Origin: UPXZ01 sp049840795
GTDB lineage: Bacteria; Bacteroidota; Bacteroidia; Bacteroidales; Paludibacteraceae
NCBI GenBank assembly: GCA_049840795.1
Contig: JASGJK010000025.1
Coordinates: forward strand, 57,970-121,969
Direction of reading: 5' to 3'
Length of the DNA stretch: 64,000 bases
Shown in pieces: positions 37,583-46,667 of the stretch. The notes under the pieces are model-generated. The model saw nothing but the letters and a program-made list of their open reading frames with translations. It was not told the DNA's origin and made no database searches. Within the stretch, counting starts at the first letter, position 1. Each line of letters starts with the position of its first letter. Made by a program: the position numbers and the translations under genes.

Positions 37583-40067
37583 ATGGAATATAGCAATCAA
37601 TTAAGTAATGCGCTGACATACAGTCATCAAGAGGCTGAAAGACTTGGAAATACGTATGTGGGACCTGAGCATTTATTGCTTGGGCTGATACGTGTCGGCT
37701 CGGGAAGGGCGCTTGAAATAATAAATTCCCTTCATGTAGATGTTACAAAAATCAAAAACGAAATAGAAATCTTAGTTCGAACAGCAAATTCTCCCGTAAA
37801 TGAAGAAATTCCGTTATTAAAAACTACCGAAAAATTGAAAAAGATAATGGAATTGGAAGCGCGTTCTCTTTCAATGGAAACGGCAGATACCGAACATTTG
37901 CTGTTGGCATTTTTGAAAATGAAAAATAATTTAGCGGACGATATTTTGACTGCTAATAGCATTTCTTACGAACGTGTAATGGAACAAATTACTACTAAGA
38001 ACGTTGAAAACTCGGGTTCGTCATTTAACGATGATGACGATGATGAAGGAGAAGATCCGTTTGCAAAAAAAACGAAGCAAACGACGACTCAAGCCAAACA
38101 AAGTGATACGCCTGCTTTAGATGCTTTTGGGACTGATATAACCAAAGCGGCAAAGGAAAACCGCCTCGACCCGATTGTGGGACGCGAAAAGGAAATTGAA
38201 CGTATTGCACAAATCTTGAGTCGTCGAAAAAAGAATAACCCGGTGCTTATCGGTGACCCCGGCGTAGGAAAATCAGCAATTGTTGAAGGTTTGGCGTTGC
38301 GCATTATTCAGCACCGAGTTTCACGAGTTTTATTTGACAAACGCGTGGTGGCATTGGATATGGCTTCCATTGTAGCGGGAACAAAATACCGCGGACAGTT
38401 TGAAGAACGCATCAAAGCCATCTTAAACGAATTACAAAAAAATCCGAATATTATTCTTTTAATTGACGAGATTCATACGATTGTAGGTGCCGGAAGCGCT
38501 CCGGGTTCTTTGGACGCTGGCAAATATGCTGAAACCCGCTTTGGCGCGTGGGGAATTCAATGTATCGGTGCTACTACCTTGATGAATATCGTCAGATATA
38601 TAGAAAAAGATGGAGCTTTAGACACGTCGTTTCCAAAAAGTGATCGTTGATCCAACTTCGCTAAAGAAACTTTGGTAATTTAGAAAATTTCAGGATAAAT
38701 ATGAATACTATCACAGTGTAAGATATACACATGAAGCTATCAATGCTTGTGTACGCTTGAGTGACAGTTATATTACAGACGTTGTTTCCCTGATAAAGCC
38801 ATTGATGCTTTGGACGAAGCCGTTGGTGCACATATTACTTATACAGCTTCTGTTCCTGCTGAAATTGAAGAATTGGAAAAAGAAATTGAATTTGTAAAGA
38901 AAGAAAAAATAGGGTGATTGCCGAACAAAAATTTGAAGAGGCTGTTCCGTTGCGTGACAAGGAAAAACAGATGCAATATCAGTTGGAAGACGCCATCAAA
39001 CGGGTTGGGAAAAGGATCGACAACAACATCCGTAAACTGTGGACGAAGAAAAAGTGGCGGAAGTGGTGGCAATGATGTCGGGAATTCCTGTACAACGTAT
39101 TGCGCAAGCCGAAGGGCTGAAACTCCGCCAAATGAAAGACGTGCTTCAGGGGCAGGTGATTGGACAGGATGAAGCGGTGAATAAAGTGGTTAAAGCTATT
39201 CAACGTAACAGGATAGGATTGAAAGACCCAAATAAGCCCATCGGAACTTTTTTATTTTTGGGTCCTACGGGTGTTGGAAAAACGCATTTGGCAAAAATTC
39301 TGGCCGAATTTATGTTCGACAGCACTGATTCGCTGATTCGCGTGGATATGAGCGAGTATATGGAAAAATTCAGCGTTTCTCGTTTGATAGGAGCGCCTCC
39401 GGGTTACGTTGGTTACGAGGAAGGCGGTCAGCTGACAGAAAAAGTGAGACGCAAACCATATTCGATTGTTTTGTTGGATGAAATTGAAAAAGCGCATCCC
39501 GATGTGTTTAATATTCTGCTTCAAGTGATGGACGAAGGTCGTTTAACGGACAGTTTGGGACGCCGTATCGATTTCAAAAATACCATTATCATAATGACTT
39601 CCAATGTTGGAACACGCCAATTGAAAGATTTTGGACGTGGCGTAGGGTTCAATTTATCTGATGATTCTTTATCGGATTCGGAACATTCGCGCGGGGTGAT
39701 TCAAAAAGCATTGAACAAAACTTTTGCTCCTGAGTTTTTGAATAGAATTGATGATGTGGTTATGTTTGACCAGTTAAGCAAAGACAGCATCAAATCCATT
39801 ATCGATTTGGAACTGAAAGGGTTATTCGGAAGAATTATTGCTTTGGGTTACAAGTTGGAACTTACGCCCGAAGCTAAAGATTTTATTGCCGAAAAAGGAT
39901 ACGATGTGCAATTTGGCGCCCGTCCGTTGAAACGCGCCATCCAGCGTTATTTGGAAGATGAATTGGCTGATATTGTTCTTGCCGGCGATGTAAAAGAAGG
40001 CGATGCAATTCTAATGGATATGAACGACGCTAAAGACGGAGTTAAAGCGAAAGTAGTAAAACCGTAA
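37583..40067 (+). CDS. clpC: ClpC-type AAA+ unfoldase (frame broken by a cluster of indels)
   Basis: The N-terminal double Clp repeat (YSNQLSNALTYSHQEAERLGNTYVGPEHLLLGL) is followed by the first AAA+ module (Walker A GDPGVGKSAIVEG, Walker B ILLIDEIHT), the M-domain helix region, and the second module (Walker A GPTGVGKTHLAK, Walker B VLLDEIEKAHPDVFNILLQ, sensor MTSNVGTRQL, C-terminal ClpB_D2 domain). ClpC feeds proteins to ClpP and serves in stress and quality control. Between about 38515 and 39040 the reading frame jumps many times, with paired gains and losses of single bases (e.g. A-N-M-L-K-P-A-L-A-R-G-E reads only in the +1 frame). Sequence either side is clean. Expected length is ~840 residues. 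Confidence 0.88.
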
Positions 40068-40127
40068 AATTTAGTCGTAAACAAAAAGAAAAATCCTCAT
40101 TCGGAGTAGTTTCAGGTGAGGTTTTTA

Positions 40128-40252
40128 AATGACTATCCGCAAAGCGACCTGTGGTCGGGAAAAGCCTCGTAGCCGTGTTATCCTACAAACCTGCCGTTTA
40201 GTAAGGATTTCACTTGGAAAAATCATTACAGGTCGCTTTGCGGATAATCATA
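40128..40252. mobile_element. MITE type B, copy 1 (~123 bp)
   Basis: Near-perfect inverted ends: ATGACTATCCGCAAAGCGAC at 40129 and, reversed, ATGATTATCCGCAAAGCGAC ending at 40251; pairing extends four more bases (CTGT). The whole element could fold as one hairpin. The outer bases are those of the IS1595-type element and the type A MITEs; the inside is different. No convincing target duplication. Confidence 0.7.
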
Positions 40253-40408
40253 TTATTTTTTCTTACACGAAGATTAGTAATGGAGAACCACGCCAAGACG
40301 CAACTACCACAGCTTTTATGAGCAAAAAATACGTTGAGGTAAAAGTACGGAATGCTTTTAAAATTTACTCGGAATGCTTTTAGGTAAAAGCACGGAGACC
40401 TTTTTACT

Positions 40409-40450
40409 AAAAGCACTCCGTGCTTTTTATTTTTGCACGGAGTGCTTTTT
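40409..40450. terminator. Hairpin with 15-bp stem, terminator-like
   Basis: AAAAGCACTCCGTGC (40409-40423) / GCACGGAGTGCTTTT (40435-40449), perfect pairing, T-rich loop and T5 after it. Two weaker related motifs (TACGGAATGCTTTT, TACTCGGAATGCTTTT) lie just upstream at 40346-40383. It can serve the convergent clpC (+) and YitT (-) genes. Confidence 0.7.
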
Positions 40451-40510
40451 ATCCGGAAATATTAACGCGAGTTTCGGTTAAGAAATCATTGCCAATGGTG
40501 ACAATTCATA

Positions 40511-40631
40511 ATGCTTATCCGCAAAGTAACCTGTGGGCGGAAAGGGGTGTAGCCGTGTTATCCTACAAACCTGCCGTTTAGTGAGGATTTCACTTGGAAA
40601 AATCATTACAGGTCGTTTTGCGGATAATCAT
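40511..40631. mobile_element. MITE type B, copy 2 (~121 bp)
   Basis: ATGCTTATCCGCAAAGTAAC at the left and, reversed, ATGATTATCCGCAAAACGAC at the right. Core is close to copy 1 (shared TCCTACAAACCTGCCGTTTA and GGATTTCACTTGGAAAAATC). Lies ~260 bp from copy 1 in the same gap, 22 nt after the stop of the YitT gene. Confidence 0.7.
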
Positions 40632-40653
40632 TTTTTTATATGAACCGAAAAAT

Positions 40654-41523
40654 TTACTTCAAACTATCAAAACCTTTGCCATAAACTCCAACTACATTTG
40701 CTTGTGTGACAAAAGCATTTTCGTCAATACTTTTTACGAGGCGGAAAATAGATGTTGATTCGGTTTTTCGTGCCAACACAACGATTATTTTTTGTGATTT
40801 TTTAGAGTACCATCCCATTCCATCAATAATGGTACAGCCACGTTTTATTTCGGCGTTGATGTGATTGGCAACTTCTTCGTACTTAGATGTGAAGATAAAA
40901 AACTGAACAGACTGCCTCATACCACTAATGACTATGTCCACAGCATAATACATAACAGCCATAACAATCAGCCCTATGGCTATTTTTTCGACACTTTTGA
41001 AGAGGAAAAAAGAAGACATCACTATTAAAACATCCACTAAAAGCAACACGCGCCCCATACTCACATGGCGGTATTTAGTGACCACAGCGCCAATAATGTC
41101 GGTTCCTCCGGTACTTCCATTTACGGAATATACCAATCCTAATCCTGCACCACAAAACATGGCGCCAATCATTGACGAAAGTAGAGAATCGGCTTGAATG
41201 ATTGGTTTGGTGATGTAAAGTTCACCAAATCGGAGTAGAAAGGTTAGTGAGGCAACACTTAGTACCGTTTTTATTACAAAATTTTTCCCCACAACTTTCC
41301 AAGCCACAATTAATAACACTGCATTTATAGAAACGTAGGATACCCATAGCGGAATACCTGAAGAGTATTTAATTAATACGGTAACACCGGCTAAACCTCC
41401 TGTAACAATTTTATTAGGTAGCAAAAATCCGGTCAGTCCGAATGCATAAAGGATTAGACCTGCAAAAATCATAATATAATCTTTCCAGTAAAAAGATTTT
41501 AAATAAGGTTTTTTGACTTCCAT
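40654..41523 (-). CDS. YitT-family membrane protein (DUF161 + DUF2179)
   Basis: 289 residues, usual length. Five to six hydrophobic helices (DYIMIFAGLILYAFGLTGFLLP, SMIGAMFCGAGLGLVYSVNGSTGGTDIIGAVV), with the family motif NKIVTGGLAGVTVLI and GSTGGTDI. A C-terminal soluble DUF2179 domain (FFIFTSKYEEVANHINAEIKRGCTIIDGMGWYSKKSQKIIVVLARKTE) resembles ACT-like folds. Function of the family is not firmly known. It lies directly downstream of leuS on the same strand. Confidence 0.87.
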   Translation of the reverse strand: MEVKKPYLKSFYWKDYIMIFAGLILYAFGLTGFLLPNKIVTGGLAGVTVLIKYSSGIPLWVSYVSINAVLLIVAWKVVGKNFVIKTVLSVASLTFLLRFGELYITKPIIQADSLLSSMIGAMFCGAGLGLVYSVNGSTGGTDIIGAVVTKYRHVSMGRVLLLVDVLIVMSSFFLFKSVEKIAIGLIVMAVMYYAVDIVISGMRQSVQFFIFTSKYEEVANHINAEIKRGCTIIDGMGWYSKKSQKIIVVLARKTESTSIFRLVKSIDENAFVTQANVVGVYGKGFDSLK

Positions 41524-41530
41524 AATTTAG

Positions 41531-41555
41531 CCCTCCAAACTCCCCCTGAGGGAGG
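41531..41555. repeat. C-rich palindrome (solo element) after leuS
   Basis: CCCTCCAAACTCCCCCTGAG followed by GGAGG in the 38-bp gap between leuS and the YitT gene. Resembles the ends of the cassettes inside leuS and may be a solo copy. Confidence 0.5.
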
Positions 41556-41561
41556 TTTATT

Positions 41562-44500
41562 TTAGATTACTATATTCACAATTTTACCCGGAACAACAAT
41601 GATTTTCTTCGGAGCTTTTCCTTCCAAATGTTTTTGAGTCTGTTCGTTTGCGAGAGCTGTTTTTTCAACATCTTCTTTGCTCATATCGGCAGGAAGCTCC
41701 AGTGTAAATCTCACTTTTCCGTTGAAAGAAATAGGATATTTCACACTGCTTTCTTTTAGATAATCTTCGTTAAATACAGGCCATTGCGCATCGCAAATAG
41801 TAGAACTATTGCCTAAAATGTGGAACATTTCTTCTGCAACGTGCGGAGCAAACGGCGCTAAAATAATAGCAAACGGCTCTAAAATAGCTTTTTTATTACA
41901 TTTCAGCGTGTAAAGTTCATTTACGCAAATCATAAATGCCGAAACCGACGTATTGAAAGAGAATGTTTCGATATCGCCACCAATTTTTTTGATGGTTTTG
42001 TGCAACGCTTTCAACTCTTCAGCAGTTGGTACTTCATTACTAATATTTAAACGTGTCTCCATTATAAAACAAACTCCAAAGGCGTTTCAAAAAGCGGTGA
42101 ACTCCGTCAATTCCGTTGGTATCCCAAGGTTTTGATTGCTCCAACGGACCGAGAAACATTTCATACAAACGTAAAGTATCAGCTCCATATTTCTCAACAA
42201 TATCATCGGGATTAACTACGTTAAACATCGATTTCGACATTTTTTCCACAGCCCATCCGCAAACGTATTTTCCATCTTCTAAAATAAATTCAGCCGTTTT
42301 ATATTCCGGATTCCAGTTTTTGAAACGTTCAATATCCAACACATCGTTTGAAACCATATTTACATCTACGTGGATGGGGGTTGTATCGTATTTATCTTTC
42401 AAATTCAAAGAAACAAAGGTGTTTGTGCCTTGAATTCTATACACAAAATTGCTACGTCCCTGAATCATTCCCTGGTTAATCAGTTTTTTGAACGGCTCTT
42501 CTTCGCAAACAAGTCCTAAATCGAACAAGAATTTATTCCAAAAACGGCTGTAAATCAAATGTCCTGTAGCGTGTTCAGTACCGCCAATATATAAATCAAC
42601 GTTTCTCCAGTATTCGTTTGCTTCTTTGCCTACCAACGCTGTGTCGTTTTTAGGATCCATATACCTTAAATAATAGGCAGATGAACCTGCAAAACCCGGC
42701 ATTGTGTTGAGTTCAAGAGGGTAAGACCTCCCCTCAATCCCCTCCAGAGGAGGGGAAGATTGCAAAGTGTCATCTTCTTTAAGATTAACTAAGCGGTTTT
42801 CTAATTCATTTTTTATGATTTCGACCACTGCGTGTGGATTTGTAATAACTTCATCATTATTAAAACGAATAATTTTATATCCAGAAATTTCCAATATCTG
42901 AGTTCGCTCGGCATCAAGTTTAATTTGTTCTTTTGTCAAATGATATTCTCCATCAATTTCAACAATTAATTTTTTAGATAAACAAACAAAATCAGGGATG
43001 AAAATATCAATGGGATGCTGTTGCCTAAACTTATAACCTGTTTTTTTATCTCTCAACAAATTCCATAATACGCTTTCTGCTTCTGTTGGCTCTTGGCGCA
43101 TTCTTTTTGCATTATCAATTAATAAATGCCAATAATGAGCATCAGTAGTATGATAATTAGGCTTTTGTTGTTGAAATGAGTTTGATATATCCAACTCTCC
43201 CTCCCTATTGGGGAGGGCTTGGGGAGGGGTATAACTCCATTTTTTTGCTCGTCCAAGCGGTGGTTCGCCTGTTTCTGTTGGAAGAAACTTATCAATTTCA
43301 GGTAATTCCAACGGAAGTCTGCTCTCATCAAGCATATACGGCATATCGTCTTTATAATAAACAGGGAAAGGCTCGCCCCAATAACGCTGACGGCTGAAAA
43401 TGGCATCGCGCAAACGGAAATTTACTTTTACTTTTCCGATTCCTTTTTCAGAAATATATTCTTTTGTTTTTGCAATGGCTTCTTTTACGGTTAAACCGTT
43501 TAAGAAACCGGAATTTGCCATAATTCCTTCTTTGGCATCAAAACTTTCTTCGCTGATGTCAGCTCCTTCAATAACGGGAATTATCGGCAGGTTGAAATGT
43601 TTTGCAAAAGCGTAGTCGCGACTATCGTGTGCCGGAACAGCCATAATAGCCCCTGTTCCGTAACCTGCAAGCACATAATCGCTGATATAAATTGGAATTT
43701 CAGTACCAGCAACAGGATTTATAGCGTACGAACCGGAGAAAACGCCCGTTACGCGTCGGTCGGCAATGCGTTCACGTTCGGTGCGCTTTTTGGCGGCATC
43801 TAAATATTTTGAACTTCTTCGGCTTGTTCTTTTGTGGTGCAAATTTTTACCAATTCGCTTTCGGGAGCAAGAACCATAAACGTAACACCAAAAATAGTAT
43901 CGGCGCGCGTAGTAAAAATATCGAACCCCACCCCAGCCCTCCCACAAGGGGAGGGAGCAATGTTATTTTCTTTTATTTCATTTAATTTTGTTCTAATTTT
44001 TTCTAAAACTATATGTACATCAGAGAGTACCTCTTCATTCTTGAACCGTAGAATTTGATAACCAATCGTTTCCAAAATTTTTGTCCTCTCCTCATCAAAC
44101 TCAATTTGTTCTTTTCCGGAATGATAACCCCCATCCACTTCGACAATTAAATTCTTTTGTGTACAAACAAAATCAGGAATAAAAATATCCACCGGATGTT
44201 GCCTTCTAAACTTATAACCTAATTTACAACCACGCAAATTTTCCCATAAAAGATTCTCAGCATCAGTAGGTTCGTGTCTCATTTTTTTCGCCTTTTCTTT
44301 AAGGATATTCCAAGAATTTACATCTGTAGTAAAAAAACTTGGAGTTTCATCACTTGCCTCCTTTTCTTGTGGAGGAATTTGGTGAGAATCTTCTCCCTCC
44401 CCCTGTGGGAGGGCTGGGGTGGGGTTAGATAGATAAAACCGAATTTCAGCACCTTCGCTTCGCCCAATCCAGTTTTTCTGGGTCTCTTTCAACGAATCTG

Positions 44501-45318
44501 TCCAGTCAATTTTGTCCAAACCTTGGAGCAATCGTTCAGCATAAGCAGAAACGCGCAAACTCCATTGGCGCATTACTTTTTGCTCTACGGGATATCCTCC
44601 GCGCACAGAAAGTCCTTCGCTCACTTCGTCGTTAGCTAAAACGGTTCCAAGAGCCGGGCACCAATTCACTTTCAAATCAGCCAAATAGGCAATCCGGTAG
44701 TTTACAAAGAATTTCCTGCTGTTCTTTTTCTGATTTTGAGTTCCAATCATCAGCAGTAAAATTTAATTCCTCACCTCCAACAGCATTTGCGTTTTCAGTT
44801 CCAAATTTTGCGAAATGTTCTACTAACAGAGCAATAGGTTTTGCTCCCCCTCTATCGGAGGGGGTTGAGGGGAGGCTGTAGTATGAATTAAACATCTGAA
44901 TAAAAGCCCATTGCGTCCATTTGTAGTAATCGGGTTCGCAAGTCCGCACTTCTCTATCCCAGTCATAACAAAACCCGATTTTATCCATTTGCTCCCGGTA
45001 GCGGGCAATGTTTTTTGCTGTAGTAACCGCAGGATGCTGGCCGGTTTGTATGGCATATTGTTCGGCAGGAAGTCCATATGCATCGTAACCCATCGGGTGG
45101 AGCACGTTGAAACCTTGCAGGCGTTTGTAACGACTGTAAATGTCAGAAGCAATATAACCCAGCGGATGCCCTACGTGAAGTCCCGCTCCGGAAGGATAGG
45201 GAAACATATCCAAGACATAAAATTTTGGTTTGTTGAGATTGATGTCAGTTTTATATGTTTTATTGTCAATCCAGTATTTCTGCCACTTTTGTTCTATTTC
45301 TCTGAAATTATACTCCAT
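41562..45318 (-). CDS. leuS: Leucyl-tRNA synthetase with two in-frame endonuclease cassettes (three frameshifts)
   Basis: Class I synthetase that charges tRNA-Leu. Start MEYNFREIEQKWQKYW; HIGH-type motif HVGHPLGYIASD; CP1 editing domain with TTRADTIFGVTF and GYGTGAIMAVPAHDSRDYAFAK; KMSKS motif VEKMSKSMFNVVNPDD; anticodon-binding and C-terminal domain to KKIIVVPGKIVNIVI. Three one-base shifts break the frame, each in a short homopolymer: near 44706 (surplus T on the coding strand), 43808 (missing A) and 42047 (surplus A). Two ~500-bp cassettes encoding DUF559 domains are read through in frame (43924-44426 and 42726-43230), with a short palindrome at 44844-44875. Coding length is ~1250 residues against ~920-945 in relatives. 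The gene is essential, so these are probably tolerated loop insertions, unless another copy exists. Confidence 0.88.
42726..43230 (-). mobile_element. In-frame palindromic cassette 1 with DUF559 endonuclease, inside leuS
   Basis: 505 bp between LeuRS segments GEPPLGRAKKW and YPLELNTMPGFAG. Ends are related C-rich palindromes in opposite orientation: ACCTCCCCTCAATCCCCTCC (42726) and, reversed, ACCCCTCCCCAAGCCCTCCC (from 43230). The encoded part reads ...DNAKRMRQEPTEAESVLWNLLR, GYKFRQQHPIDIFIPDF, LIVEIDGEYH and IIRFNNDEV, the full DUF559 (Vsr-like, PD-(D/E)XK) core with Asp in PDF and Glu/Asp in VEID. It is open through the host frame, with no stop and no intein splice motifs. Confidence 0.85.
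43924..44426 (-). mobile_element. In-frame palindromic cassette 2 with DUF559 endonuclease, inside leuS
   Basis: 503 bp between LeuRS segments EGAEIRFYLS and FDIFTTRADTIFG, at the edge of the editing domain. Terminal inverted repeats of ~34 bp match at all but one base: AACCCCACCCCAGCCCTCCC then ACAAGGGGAGGGAG at the left; the right end reversed differs only in GGGGG for AGGGG. Translated ends read NPTPALPQGEG and APSPCGRAGVG. The middle encodes a second DUF559 domain: KKMRHEPTDAENLLWENLR, GYKFRRQHPVDIFIPDF, LIVEVDGGYH, ILRFKNEEV. It differs from cassette 1 at many residues, so the two are not a fresh local duplication. Confidence 0.87.
44844..44875 (-). repeat. Solo palindrome inserted in leuS
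   Basis: CTCCCCCTCTATCGGAGGGG followed by GTTGAGGGGAGG. On the coding strand it adds LPSTPSDRGG between MFNSYYS and AKPIALLVEHF, in the zinc-ribbon-like insertion of LeuRS. Sequence matches the end type of cassette 1 (CCTCCCCTCAA-CCCCTCC), so it looks like a cassette end without the endonuclease. Confidence 0.75.
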
Positions 45319-45361
45319 AATATATTGTTTGATTGAAAACTTGAGTCATTTTTTTGAACTG

Positions 45362-45369
45362 CAAAGGTA
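45362..45369 (-). promoter_or_regulatory. -7 box (TACCTTTG) for leuS
   Basis: Minus-strand TACCTTTG followed by C, 44 nt before the leuS ATG. Confidence 0.55.
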
Positions 45370-45472
45370 ATAAAAACGGTTGTAAAATGAATATTACACC
45401 CGTCGATAATTTATGTTTTAAAAATATCTAATATTTACATCAAAAAGACATACATAATATCATACCTTTTTA

Positions 45473-45587
45473 TATATTTGCGACCCAATTGAAGAATTAA
45501 ACCTAAAAAATAATAGAATAAGGGTTGTGAAATTTATGAAAAAATATAGCCTTTATAATCAGTATTCGATAAATTGTATTATTTTTG
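45473..45587 (+). promoter_or_regulatory. Two candidate -7 boxes for the TonB operon
   Basis: TATATTTG followed by CG (45473-45480) and TATTTTTG followed by CG (45580-45587), both plus strand, 285 and 178 nt before exbB. The long AT-rich leader between them and the ATG has no open frame. Confidence 0.5.
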
Positions 45588-45764
45588 CGCTAAATATTAG
45601 GATAATAACACTAAATATTGGAATAATAATATGAAGTGTTATTCGTTATGTCATATAAGAATGATCGAAAATAAAAAGAAAATTTTAATAAAAATCAATA
45701 AACTCTAAATTTTTAACATTGTGAAAGGCGGTAGCTGAAATTCACACAAAAACATTAAATTATT

Positions 45765-46580
45765 ATGGCAAATCAACCAAAACCCAAAAAAAGCAGCAAA
45801 GGCGGTATTTCAGCCGGTTTAGTGATTCTTTTTTGCTTTGCTTTAGCATTAGTTATCTTCTGGTTCATATTCGGTAATCCGGCTAACTTTGAAGGTGGAA
45901 ACAGAGAAGGGCATCCACTGAACGGAAGCTTATTAGGAACAATCTTCAAAGGAGGTATCATCGTACCATTCATTTTAACCATGTCGTTGAGTGTAATTAC
46001 ATTAAGTGTTGAACGTTTCTTTGCAATTCGCAAAGCTCGTGGAACCGGCGATTTAACAAAATTCGTTCTTGCTATCAAAGACAAATTGGAAGTTGATGAT
46101 ATCGCTGGAGCAAAAGAAATTTGTGCAAAACAAAAAGGCGCTGTAGCTAACGTTGTAAATTCTGCGTTAGACAAATATAAACAAATGGAAACTACTACCG
46201 AAGATTTAAGCAAAGAACAAAAAGTACTTTCAATCCAGAAGACAATTGAAGAAGCTACCGCGCTTGAACTTCCTACAATGGAACAAAATCTTCCGGTAAT
46301 TGCAACTTTCACTACACTCGGAACACTTATCGGACTTCTTGGAACAGTAATCGGGATGATCCGTTCGTTTTCTTCGTTAGCCGGTTCTGGTGGTGTTGAC
46401 TCTGTCGGATTATCAACAGGTATCTCCGAAGCGCTTGTAAATACCGCATTCGGTATCTTGACCGGAGCATTGTCTGTAATCTCTTACAGCTTCTTTACAG
46501 GTAAAATTGACAATATCTCTTATGCAATTGACGAAATAGGATTTAGTATTGTAAATGTATTTGCGGCTAAGCATAAATAA
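45765..46580 (+). CDS. exbB: MotA/TolQ/ExbB proton channel protein
   Basis: 271 residues, with an N-terminal Lys-rich tail and three membrane segments: residues ~20-40 (SAGLVILFCFALALVIFWFIF), ~65-85 (GIIVPFILTMSLSVITLSVERFFAIRK) and a long pair around 165-235 (TFTTLGTLIGLLGTVIGMIRSF ... SEALVNTAFGILTGALSVISYSFF). The GTLIGLLGTVIGMI and EALVNTAFGI motifs are those of ExbB/TolQ. With ExbD it forms the proton-driven stator that energises TonB. First gene of a six-gene cluster (exbB, two exbD, tonB, PstS-like, TPR) of the standard Bacteroidales layout. Confidence 0.93.
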   Translation: MANQPKPKKSSKGGISAGLVILFCFALALVIFWFIFGNPANFEGGNREGHPLNGSLLGTIFKGGIIVPFILTMSLSVITLSVERFFAIRKARGTGDLTKFVLAIKDKLEVDDIAGAKEICAKQKGAVANVVNSALDKYKQMETTTEDLSKEQKVLSIQKTIEEATALELPTMEQNLPVIATFTTLGTLIGLLGTVIGMIRSFSSLAGSGGVDSVGLSTGISEALVNTAFGILTGALSVISYSFFTGKIDNISYAIDEIGFSIVNVFAAKHK

Positions 46581-46598
46581 TTCGAATCTAACAGATAA

Positions 46599-46618
46599 AG
46601 TGTAAATTCTTTTACACT
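46599..46618 (+). promoter_or_regulatory. Hairpin between exbB and exbD
   Basis: AGTGTAAA / TTTACACT, perfect 8-bp stem with loop TTCT, 18 nt after the exbB stop. No strong T run; more likely an mRNA processing or stability element than a full terminator. Confidence 0.45.
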
Positions 46619-46667
46619 GAAAATATTAAAACAAAAAAGATTCATTTATTTATTAAAACTAAAAAAT

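Noticed and set aside
40128..40631. 8-bp target duplications for the type B MITEs
   Set aside because: Flanks do not match beyond chance in this AT-rich gap, so no duplication is claimed.
42726..44426. Inteins in leuS
   Set aside because: The inserts lack an N-terminal Cys/Ser splice block and a C-terminal HN motif; ends are palindromic repeats and the cargo is DUF559, not LAGLIDADG/HNH within a Hint fold.
42040..44710. Programmed frameshifting in leuS
   Set aside because: The three shifts go in different directions in ordinary short homopolymers with no slippery heptamer plus pseudoknot; consensus error is simpler.
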